Shown here one piece after another: positions 57,766 to 64,000 of a stretch of 64,000 bases of DNA. Made by a program: the position numbers and the translations under genes. The stretch's first letter is position 1. Each line of letters opens with the position of its first letter. The notes under the pieces are model-generated. The model was not told the DNA's origin. It was given only the letters and a program-made list of their open reading frames with translations, and did not search any database. The stretch spans positions 62,001 to 126,000 of the forward strand of contig NZ_JAHZST010000004.1 in the NCBI RefSeq assembly GCF_019457885.1, in the 5' to 3' direction. The stretch is from Shewanella nanhaiensis. Lineage in GTDB: Bacteria; Pseudomonadota; Gammaproteobacteria; Enterobacterales; Shewanellaceae.

Positions 57766-58101
57766 TTTTGGGGCAAAAATCAGTTACGAAACCTTATCAA
57801 GCAAAGCCAAATCGAAGAGGTACTCTTGCTTTAAGAGCAGTAGGTGTAGATGCAGCTACGAGTTTTGGCAGCATGGAAGCTGCCGTAAAGCCCACAGGGC
57901 AGAAAATGTTCCAGACATTTTTCTGCATTTCCTACTATCCGTGTAGGTCAGACGTGCTAGTGGCGTCTCGTAGAAGTAACTACACATTCGCCCACCGCAG
58001 GTGATAGATCACAATGAAGGGAGGAGCTTCAATACCCTACCCAGTACCAATTCAGATAAAAATTAACAATAAGAAAATGTAATCAGCCTTCATTCGAAGG
58101 C
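57766..58101. repeat. Structured repeat unit B (tandem with unit A)
   Basis: 336 bases, seven bases after unit A. Same frame: TTTTGGGGCAAAAATCAG (57766-57783); outer stem GTGTAG..CTACGAG (57844-57862) with CTCGTAG..CTACAC (57967-57985); inner hairpin GGCAGC-ATGGAA-GCTGCC (57867-57884) followed by GTAAAGC. Additional hairpins at 57890-57900, 57899-57926 and 57931-57947. Stem bases differ from unit A in paired positions, so structure rather than sequence is conserved. Confidence 0.75.
58076..58101 (+). repeat. 26-bp direct repeat, copy 2 (end of unit B)
   Basis: Identical to 57733-57758; marks the right end of the second unit. Confidence 0.9.
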
Positions 58102-58287
58102 CCACCTTCACGTTTACTTCACGCTTGTAGAGTTACGCTAACCACATTTGGTGTTATCGGTAAGTTTTAGCATTTTTTAAAAACACAACTGATCTTATGG
58201 GTATTAAAAATTTAGTGCTTAGTGATGACGTAAATATTAATTTAATACTGTTTAATGAAATGCTCTTGATAAAAGGAGGTCATGATT

Positions 58288-58650
58288 ATGAAAAAAGTAG
58301 TACTAGTCAGTGCATTAGTATTGGCATCATCAAGTGTATTGGCATCTCAGAGTCCTGAGGTTAAAGGTGGTTTTACCGGCCCTAGCGCTGTCGCAGTGAA
58401 AACCGTGGAAGTTGCTTTAGAGGCTAAGGATGACACTCCTGTGACACTGACAGGTTACATTACTTCTGGACTTGGTGGTGAGGAGTACCAATTTAAAGAT
58501 ACGACAGGCACCATTATTATTGAAGTTGATAATCGTGACTGGAACGGTGTTGAGGTTACCCCTGAAACTAAAATCGTGATCCACGGTGAAGTGGATAGTG
58601 GTTGGTCATATACCACTATCGATGTTGATTCTGTTCAATTAGCTAAATAA
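58288..58650 (+). CDS. YgiW/YdeI-family OB-fold stress protein
   Basis: 120 residues from ATG 58288, eight bases after a strong AGGAGG; an ATG two codons earlier is too close to it. Signal peptide ending near VLASQ, then a bacterial OB-fold (BOF) domain: VKGGFTGPS, VTLTGYITSGLGGEEYQFKD and TIIIEVDNRDW. Periplasmic; family members respond to peroxide, metals or cationic peptides. Own terminator downstream. Confidence 0.9.
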   Translation: MKKVVLVSALVLASSSVLASQSPEVKGGFTGPSAVAVKTVEVALEAKDDTPVTLTGYITSGLGGEEYQFKDTTGTIIIEVDNRDWNGVEVTPETKIVIHGEVDSGWSYTTIDVDSVQLAK

Positions 58651-58671
58651 TTTTGAATGCCACAGTTATTT

Positions 58672-58704
58672 AAAAAGGTTAGCGAGTTATCGCTAACCTT
58701 TTTT
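58672..58704 (+). terminator. Rho-independent terminator after the YgiW-like gene
   Basis: AAAAAGGTTAGCGA, loop GTTA, TCGCTAACCTTTTT: perfect stem with T-run. Confidence 0.9.
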
Positions 58705-58783
58705 ATTGAGTTTCTTTTCTCGTTTTACATGAGTTAAATCTTAACTCAGCATTGATGACGTCAGTATTATATCGCCCATCATT

Positions 58784-59074
58784 TTAGGCCGAAATAACCC
58801 AAGTTACTTTTCCTATGACTCTGTTTTGTCTTATTGGCCCCATCTCCTGCATCGAAACGCTGTGGTTGTTTTCCCCTTTAAACCAGAGGTTACCTGCGCT
58901 GTCGACATTTGAGAGGGTTTTGATCAACTGGCCAAATCTTGGGTGTTCAAACAGATAGATGGCGCCGGGCTTAAGTTTAGTGCGAAGGGCACCCATGCAG
59001 AGGACAAAACTTCCCGCAGGGATGCGAGGCTGCATACTGACTCCTGAAACGCGGCAAATATTGACTCCAAACAT
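58784..59074 (-). CDS. sodX: Nickel-SOD maturation protease SodX (S26/S24-like)
   Basis: 96 residues, AAGGAG before ATG 59074. Short signal-peptidase-like protein without a transmembrane anchor: nucleophile Ser in VSGVSMQPRIPAG (about residue 14), candidate Lys in GQLIKTLSN, and the domain end KGENNHSVSM ... NRVIGKV. In NiSOD operons such a protease removes the SodN leader to expose the N-terminal His of the nickel hook. It starts 45 bases after sodN, on the same strand, which fixes the assignment. Confidence 0.88.
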   Translation of the reverse strand: MFGVNICRVSGVSMQPRIPAGSFVLCMGALRTKLKPGAIYLFEHPRFGQLIKTLSNVDSAGNLWFKGENNHSVSMQEMGPIRQNRVIGKVTWVISA

Positions 59075-59119
59075 AGGTACTCCTTGATATTAGTTAACTT
59101 GTAAACTGACGATGAAATA

Positions 59120-59620
59120 TTAGGTCAGTTTTGGATAGACTAAGGTTTCTGATGGTGGGTAGGGGCAGGTCGCTTGATAGGTTTCTACTCCTTTTGTTTG
59201 CCAAAATATATCGGCAAATCGGTTCACTTTTTCCAGTAACGTTAAGCAAGCTTCGCGACTGATATGCTGTTTCGCTTGTGAAGCATTGAGCATGATGCTG
59301 TGTGTTAGCTCATGAAGCTCTGGAAAGAGTTCAAGCTGAGGTTGCTTGATATAGTCTCCCCATATCACATTGATCTCATCTTTGACTTTGCGACCATGAC
59401 TCTCTTTCTCTGCAACGAGTCGTGAGAACTGAGCATGATCATTGGCGCTTGGTTCCGGCTTTGCTGCCAACTCTTCGAGCAGGTCGACCATACGGATCAT
59501 AGTGAGCACGGCAAGTTGTGCTGTGATGGGATCGTAGATTTTACAGGGGATGTCGCAGTGGGCTGATACACGGGTAAAAGGCCTGTTTTTGTCACGTAAA
59601 TTTAATAGTGTATAAAGCAT
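59120..59620 (-). CDS. sodN: Nickel superoxide dismutase SodN
   Basis: Disproportionates superoxide using a nickel centre. 166 residues: a 20-residue leader (MLYTLLNLRDKNRPFTRVSA) followed by the nickel hook HCDIPCKIYDP, in which His1, Cys2 and Cys6 of the mature protein bind Ni and Tyr9 is conserved. Most characterised enzymes have Gly at position 7, here Lys. The rest is a four-helix bundle. Mature part about 146 residues, longer than the 117 of Streptomyces NiSOD. Starts nine bases after the small His-rich gene and is followed by sodX. Confidence 0.93.
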   Translation of the reverse strand: MLYTLLNLRDKNRPFTRVSAHCDIPCKIYDPITAQLAVLTMIRMVDLLEELAAKPEPSANDHAQFSRLVAEKESHGRKVKDEINVIWGDYIKQPQLELFPELHELTHSIMLNASQAKQHISREACLTLLEKVNRFADIFWQTKGVETYQATCPYPPSETLVYPKLT

Positions 59621-59629
59621 GAGCTATTC

Positions 59630-59833
59630 CTATCCCTTGTCTGATTGTGTGCGCTTGCGACGGTATAGATGGATGAGCGCACCTATTGCGATCACTGCAG
59701 GTAAGATCCACAGCAGATGGATAAGCGAAGCTGACCAGTGCTGATGATCATGACCTGAGTGAGCCGCAGCTAATGGTGAGGTAAGTGACGCTACCAAGAG
59801 GAACATGCTGCGAGTTGTTATTGTGTTTTTCAT
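59630..59833 (-). CDS. His-rich small membrane protein of the NiSOD operon
   Basis: 67 residues. Cleavable signal peptide (ending near LAAAHS), a short His-rich stretch HSGHDHQHW just after it, one transmembrane helix (about residues 35-56) and a basic cytosolic tail (LYRRKRTQ). The His cluster would face the periplasm and could bind nickel or other divalent metal. Cotranscribed with sodN. It resembles no well-known family by eye; a role in nickel supply is inference from position and composition. Confidence 0.75.
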   Translation of the reverse strand: MKNTITTRSMFLLVASLTSPLAAAHSGHDHQHWSASLIHLLWILPAVIAIGALIHLYRRKRTQSDKG

Positions 59834-59870
59834 TCGGCTTTGACCTTAGTCTGTTTTGATGGATAGGGTG

Positions 59871-60137
59871 TTATACCCAAACTACCTGAGAATGCTCGTT
59901 TCAGAGGCGTTGCGCGAGTTCAATTCTAGACGCATTTGCGTAGGAATGGTTACTCCCTTTTAAGCGAATGCAACAACGAAGTGGGCTTGCGCAAAGCCTT
60001 CTACGATGGGTTTTAATGCTCTTTATTCTGCGTTATTGATTTTGCCAAGGGAATAGCCATTACCTACAATCAATGCCTTGCCTAAAGTGCATTAAATTCC
60101 CACTGAATCCTGCATTTCCAAGTAGCTTGGGTATAAT
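59871..60137. mobile_element. MITE-like element, 267 bp
   Basis: Imperfect terminal inverted repeats of about 37 bases: left begins TTATACCCAAACTACCT (59871-59887); the reverse complement of the right end begins TTATACCCAAGCTACTT (60121-60137). 15 of the first 17 positions match. No coding capacity. No obvious target-site duplication was resolved. It occupies most of the gap between the TPR-like gene and the NiSOD genes. Confidence 0.7.
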
Positions 60138-60168
60138 TTGCATTAGTCTCGTTAAGTTGGGATTTTGG

Positions 60169-60573
60169 TCAATGAAATACCTGTTGCTGGTATTTGAGGT
60201 TTACCCCCCCTGAGAGTTCAAGCTGCTGTTTTTGATAGAGGTAGAGCTCTTTACAGCTTAAGTTTATGCCGTGGAGGATTGCGGCATAGATAGGCTCATG
60301 ATCGGCTTGGGTCATCAATCTGTTTTTGAGTTGATGATAGGGCTGCATTATATGAGAAAGCTGTGCATCGACTCTTCCTAACCTACCGTATAGCTCTGAT
60401 AAATTATGGTAACTGGCTAGCCAAGCCATTAATATCTGTTCATTATCACTATAGTTTTTATAGAGATGATCGATACGCTCCATGGCGGTCAAGTATTGGC
60501 TTTCTGCACTCTTCCAGTCACCAGCTCTAAAAGATTGGTTTGCTTTGCAGATCAAGTTTCGCCAAGTTTCCAT
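60169..60573 (-). CDS. TPR-like helical protein (DUF2753-like)
   Basis: 134 residues from ATG 60571-60573 with GGAGG nine bases upstream (frame open further to 60603). All-helical with a TPR-like pattern: SFRAGDWKSAESQYLTAMER, then SYHNLSELYGRLGRVDAQL. Overall layout resembles DUF2753, a family known mainly from Vibrio, but this is recollection only. Directly downstream of a Fur-box-like site. Probably an adaptor in iron-limited cells; lies upstream of the NiSOD genes but separated from them by the MITE-like element. Confidence 0.65.
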   Translation of the reverse strand: METWRNLICKANQSFRAGDWKSAESQYLTAMERIDHLYKNYSDNEQILMAWLASYHNLSELYGRLGRVDAQLSHIMQPYHQLKNRLMTQADHEPIYAAILHGINLSCKELYLYQKQQLELSGGVNLKYQQQVFH

Positions 60574-61250
60574 AACGGTTTTCCTCCATCGGTATAAATA
60601 CAAATGAGAATTAATATCATTTATGATCTTGGTTTATTTGTAAAGGACTGAGGAAGATTTAGGCAAATATTTACATTTGTTAGTGCTAACTACTTAATCT
60701 ATCGCTAGCAGACTTATCATTATGCTGGTTAAAACAACATTAGCTTTGAACTGCCTCTGCTGCTTAAGAGTGACTACTTTTATAAATAAAAATTAGAAGA
60801 GACATTTCTTAAACAGCAGGATGAATTAAATACTTTAAATGATAACTGAAAATAAAACTTTACTAGCTACTTGAGTTTAATGCGCATAAGAATAGTGATA
60901 AAAATACAATCATCATAGGTTTAAACTCAGTTCTGTTTGATATTAATGTGATGAAGATAAATTTATTTATATTTACATTTGGCCTTATGGTTACAGTTAT
61001 GGTATCTGGCATAACCTATTGACTTTCAATGTTTATATACTTGTTTGTTAGTCGATATTTATTGGCGTCTACCTGCTAATAATTTATTATATTAATCTAT
61101 TGAAAGGTTTGTAACGCTTGGCTGAAATGAGTGTTACATCCTTGTTTTATTTAATATTTAAATGTGACAGTAAGCTTGACTTTATACCTCTTTGTATAAA
61201 GGTCATGCTTAGTTTTTCGCTGCTATAATATTTTACCTTAGAGGTGTTAG
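60574..61250. other. AT-rich divergent intergenic region
   Basis: 677 bases between the TPR-like gene and the CbbX-type gene. Contains the Fur-box-like site at 60603-60621 and should hold the promoter of the AAA+ gene; otherwise very AT-rich with no gene or repeat noted. Confidence 0.5.
60603..60621. promoter_or_regulatory. Fur box upstream of the TPR-like / NiSOD genes
   Basis: AATGAGAATTAATATCATT. Core TGAGAAT-T-AATATCA matches the 7-1-7 Fur consensus TGATAAT-N-ATTATCA at 12 of 14 positions. It is 30 bases upstream of the TPR-like start, where repression by Fe-Fur would act. Confidence 0.65.
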
Positions 61251-63041
61251 ATGCAAAGCTTTCCTAGTGAAGCAAATAAAAGGTTGTCTTGTATCCCATT
61301 ACTTAATACATGTGTTGATTGGGGAAGATATAGCTTCTCTGGTGAACAACATCGTTTATTGATTGGATTAATCCTTGGTGCTTTTGTACTTTATAATTAC
61401 GAAGTTTATGTAGGCTTTGTTCTCAATCCCCCTGTATTAATGCTTATCCCAATAGTCTTGCTCTGTCTTGTTGGAATTGTGCTTCGGCTTACCTCAGATG
61501 TTGTAAAGGAGCGTCTTAGCGAGGTGGAATGGGAGTATGGCTCTCGCTGGTACTTAGGGGCGTTTTTTCTTGTTCTAATCTGGCAAGCTATCCAACTACA
61601 CCTATATGTGGTTGATATGTATTTCAGTTGGGATAATGCTATCGGCAGTTCTTACCGACGAGGAGAGCTATATAGCGCTATCTCAACCTCCCTAGCTGTT
61701 TTTTTCCTTCATTACTATGCACTTGCCAAACCTGTTGTGACTTCGGGATTCCTTGCCTATTTTGCGACAATGAAGAAGGAGGAGATTGGAGTTGAGGTTA
61801 AAAGTAGCGATCCAGTTATCGATTGGGCCAAGATGCGCCAAGATAAGATCAATAATTTTACTGGTATGCGTCGCTCGATTGTGACTGGTACTGTGCGTTT
61901 CGATAGAACAAAGTACTGTGATAAAGATACCGCTGAACAGTATGTCTTCGATTTTTTACAACTTTCTCCTAAGGCAAAGATTGCACACTTTACTATGCCT
62001 GAATCTGAAGAGCTTGGCCTAATTGAGAGCTATATTGTGCATCTAACCCGTGCTGCGCTGGAGTTTGGTTTCAAACCAAGTCAAATATCAATAAGTGGAA
62101 ATCAATATATTCGTAATAAAGATGCCAGCAATTTATCGCAACAGACGATCGCTGAATTTTTCTCTGAAATTGCGAGTGTTGAACAAGAGCGAGAGAACGA
62201 GGAGATAGCTAAGGAGCAGCGAGTCCAAGTGCTTGATAGCATGATAGGTTTAAAGCGGGTGAAGGAGGAAGTTAAGCGGCTTAATGCCATGCTCACCTAT
62301 AATCAGCAGCGTCAGCAGGAGGGGTTAGCTGAGTTAGAGCAGGGGGCCTACCATATGGTCTTTACCGGTAACCCAGGTACAGGTAAAACCGTTATTGCTC
62401 GCCTGATTGCTGAGATGTTGTTTGATAAGGGAGTATTAAAGAATAAGAAAGTTGTTGAGGTGACCCGTAGCGATCTAGTGGCTCAATATATTGGTCAAAC
62501 AGCGCCTAAAGTAAGAGCTGTGGTCGATAGTGCCATGGGGGGAGTTCTGTTTATCGATGAAGCTTATAGTTTAGCGAAAGGCGGTGAGAAAGATTTTGGT
62601 TCTGAGGCGATAGATGAGCTGTTAAAGCTGATGGAAGATAGGCGTGGTGATTTTGTTGTGATCACTGCAGGTTACCAAAAAGAGATGGATGACTTCCTGC
62701 AAGCGAACGAAGGACTCAAGCGTCGTTTTGCCCGCTTTATTCATTTTGATGATTACTCTGATGATGAGTTGCTGGATATTTTGTCGCTTATGGCTGGAAA
62801 AGCAGGGGACAAATTTGAAGAGGAGTTTCATCGTGATCTACCAGAACTGGTAAGTCAGTGGCGTGCAGCTTATGGTAAAGGATTCGGTAATGCTGGCTCG
62901 ATACGCCAGATGTTGGAAGCTATGCAGAAATCACGCCCTCTTCGTTTGATAGAGCAAGGTATTGAGATGAAGGGTGATGCATTGGTCATGCTTACCCGTA
63001 GTGATTGGGACTCGGCTGTTGAGATGACCAGCTTTGGATAA
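61251..63041 (+). CDS. Membrane-anchored CbbX/SpoVK-type AAA+ ATPase
   Basis: 596 residues. N-terminal third has about four transmembrane helices (near 33-50, 60-80, 98-120 and 138-165), then a domain of about 140 residues without a recognised family, then a CbbX-type AAA+ module: Walker A GNPGTGKT near 373-380, pore-loop region LVAQYIGQTAPKV, Walker B LFIDEAYSLAKGG near 430, sensor and RRFARFIHF arginine segment. CbbX, SpoVK and EccA share this module but lack the membrane part. No partner gene adjacent. RBS AGAGG. Substrate unknown. Confidence 0.85.
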   Translation: MQSFPSEANKRLSCIPLLNTCVDWGRYSFSGEQHRLLIGLILGAFVLYNYEVYVGFVLNPPVLMLIPIVLLCLVGIVLRLTSDVVKERLSEVEWEYGSRWYLGAFFLVLIWQAIQLHLYVVDMYFSWDNAIGSSYRRGELYSAISTSLAVFFLHYYALAKPVVTSGFLAYFATMKKEEIGVEVKSSDPVIDWAKMRQDKINNFTGMRRSIVTGTVRFDRTKYCDKDTAEQYVFDFLQLSPKAKIAHFTMPESEELGLIESYIVHLTRAALEFGFKPSQISISGNQYIRNKDASNLSQQTIAEFFSEIASVEQERENEEIAKEQRVQVLDSMIGLKRVKEEVKRLNAMLTYNQQRQQEGLAELEQGAYHMVFTGNPGTGKTVIARLIAEMLFDKGVLKNKKVVEVTRSDLVAQYIGQTAPKVRAVVDSAMGGVLFIDEAYSLAKGGEKDFGSEAIDELLKLMEDRRGDFVVITAGYQKEMDDFLQANEGLKRRFARFIHFDDYSDDELLDILSLMAGKAGDKFEEEFHRDLPELVSQWRAAYGKGFGNAGSIRQMLEAMQKSRPLRLIEQGIEMKGDALVMLTRSDWDSAVEMTSFG

Positions 63042-63191
63042 TCGCTTCTCCTGCGTCTATTGGTATCACCCTTAGGCGCTATTGCGATTTAGGGAGATCA
63101 GGTTGTTAATGCTAATACTTTTTGTATTATACTTTTCGTATTAGCTATATCTGCTTAAATCGCATGCACTATTTGCTATTTTCCTGTCTAT

Positions 63192-64000
63192 TTAAACTTG
63201 GTTATCACCTTTTCGTAAAGCACTTGGGCTAAACCCATAGTGGCGTTTAAATGCGGCGCGTAAGGTTCTAGCGTCAGCGTATCCTATTCTATCGGCAATA
63301 TTGTCCAACGTTAGACTTGAGTTTTTTACCAGTTGATAAGCTTTAGCAAGCCTCCAACTGCCAAGGTAAGCCATGGGAGAGAGGTCAAGCTCAGCTTTAA
63401 ATTTACGTTGCAGGCTTGCCCTAGACATACCTGCTTCATTACAGATCGTCGCTAAGGTCCAAGGCTTTTCTGGGTTGTCATGGAGCAGCTGTAACACTTT
63501 AGCCAGACGCGGGTTGCGCAGGGCTGCAAGGAAACCGTGTAGGTGCTCATTTTCAGCGATATACCTGTGTAGTAGCTGGAAAAAAAGCACCTCTGTTAAG
63601 CGATCGATAATGACACTTCTTCGACTATTTGTACGCTTGATCTCACTATCTATTTGTCGAACCGTTGTCCAGATTGGATTATCGGCTTCGATGTGGGTGA
63701 AATGAAATATGTTGGGCAGGGCATCCAAAATAGGGTGTGAGATAGCTTCATCATACTCAACCATGCCACACATAATACGGTTTGTGATCTCTCCATCTTG
63801 AAACAGAGGGTTGCCCAGCTCACAGGCATCACCGGCTAATTGACAGGGTACAAGCTCGCTGCTCGTTGTATCGGCTATCCAGTGCATATCCCCCTTAGGG
63901 AGCATGACAATGTCCATCTGCATTATCGACAGCTGTGCTTCACTTGTTCCTATCACAAAGCCGCCATGCAGCGCGATATGAAATCTAGGCGTAGGCAGGG
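63192..64000 (-). CDS. AraC-family transcriptional regulator, partial
   Basis: The frame runs off the right edge; bases 63957-64000 continue it (…PRFHIALHGGFVIGTS), so the start is outside. N-terminal cupin of the AraC_binding_6 type (HWIADTTSS, CQLAGDACELG), then a C-terminal double helix-turn-helix: TLATICNEAGMSRASLQRKF and IADRIGYADARTLRAAFKRH, ending SPSALRKG. Members with this cupin often control nearby oxidoreductases. Its target cannot be seen in the window. Confidence 0.88.
   Translation of the reverse strand, partial: LPTPRFHIALHGGFVIGTSEAQLSIMQMDIVMLPKGDMHWIADTTSSELVPCQLAGDACELGNPLFQDGEITNRIMCGMVEYDEAISHPILDALPNIFHFTHIEADNPIWTTVRQIDSEIKRTNSRRSVIIDRLTEVLFFQLLHRYIAENEHLHGFLAALRNPRLAKVLQLLHDNPEKPWTLATICNEAGMSRASLQRKFKAELDLSPMAYLGSWRLAKAYQLVKNSSLTLDNIADRIGYADARTLRAAFKRHYGFSPSALRKGDNQV

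Noticed and set aside
57768..58004. 78-codon open frame in the repeat region
   Set aside because: It runs through unit B stems and loops, has no good RBS and the coding pattern is not shared with unit A.
57401..58101. CRISPR array
   Set aside because: Only two units of about 340 bases, no regular short repeat-spacer pattern and no cas genes.
57401..58101. Integron attC sites
   Set aside because: Multi-stem folding is reminiscent, but no RYYYAAC/GTTRRRY core sites were found and no integrase is near.

Overview
The window looks like a chromosomal segment of a marine gammaproteobacterium, most probably a Shewanella. The reasons are the gene order rsmA-pdxA-surA-lptD divergent from amgK-murU-djlA, the mipA/DUF3019/RstAB-like cluster, the holC-valS pair, many signalling genes and a moderate base composition. 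No rRNA, tRNA, CRISPR array or intact insertion sequence was found. Where an in-frame ATG with a good ribosome binding site lies downstream of a longer open frame, the ATG was chosen and this is stated.

Layout. 1-5.2 kb (minus): rsmA (partial), pdxA, surA, lptD, covering rRNA methylation, vitamin B6 and outer-membrane assembly. 5.3-7.9 kb (plus): amgK-murU (cell-wall sugar recycling) and djlA. 8-13 kb: a beta-barrel protein, a D-2-hydroxyacid dehydrogenase and a three-gene DUF3302 / HlyD / Ycf46-like AAA module. 13-19 kb: GDPD lipoprotein, DUF4136 lipoprotein, DUF1289 protein and an RstAB-like two-component system translationally linked to DUF3019 and MipA/OmpV genes. 19-23.8 kb: glutaryl-CoA dehydrogenase, a fused alpha/beta 2-oxoacid dehydrogenase E1 and an acyltransferase-like protein. 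23.8-32 kb: two tandem paralogous phosphorelay modules; only one has an Hpt gene. 32-38.3 kb: universal stress protein, small proteins, two VOC proteins, an FMN reductase, a SufR-like regulator and an rRNA pseudouridine synthase. 38.6-48.4 kb: acetate transporter, PTS-EIIC/EAL fusion, POT peptide transporter, ImpA-type lipoprotein protease, Cache-GGDEF cyclase. 48.5-51.2 kb: the complete AmmeMemoRadiSam trio. 51.2-54.6 kb: valS and holC.

54.6-58.2 kb is an accessory patch: a cluster of hairpins, an ankyrin gene, a remnant of a REP-associated transposase, an Abi_alpha (DUF4393) gene, and two tandem structured repeat units whose stems differ by compensatory changes. It is followed by a YgiW/YdeI-type OB-fold protein. 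58.8-60.6 kb is a nickel superoxide dismutase locus (sodN, processing protease sodX, a His-rich small membrane protein), with a 267-bp MITE-like element between it and a TPR-like gene that has a Fur-box-like site upstream. The window ends with a membrane-anchored CbbX-type AAA+ protein and an AraC-type regulator cut by the window edge.

The strongest leads are the tandem structured units (57401-58101), the hairpin cluster (54945-55145), the nickel SOD locus with its Lys-substituted hook, the AmmeMemoRadiSam trio and the duplicated phosphorelay.
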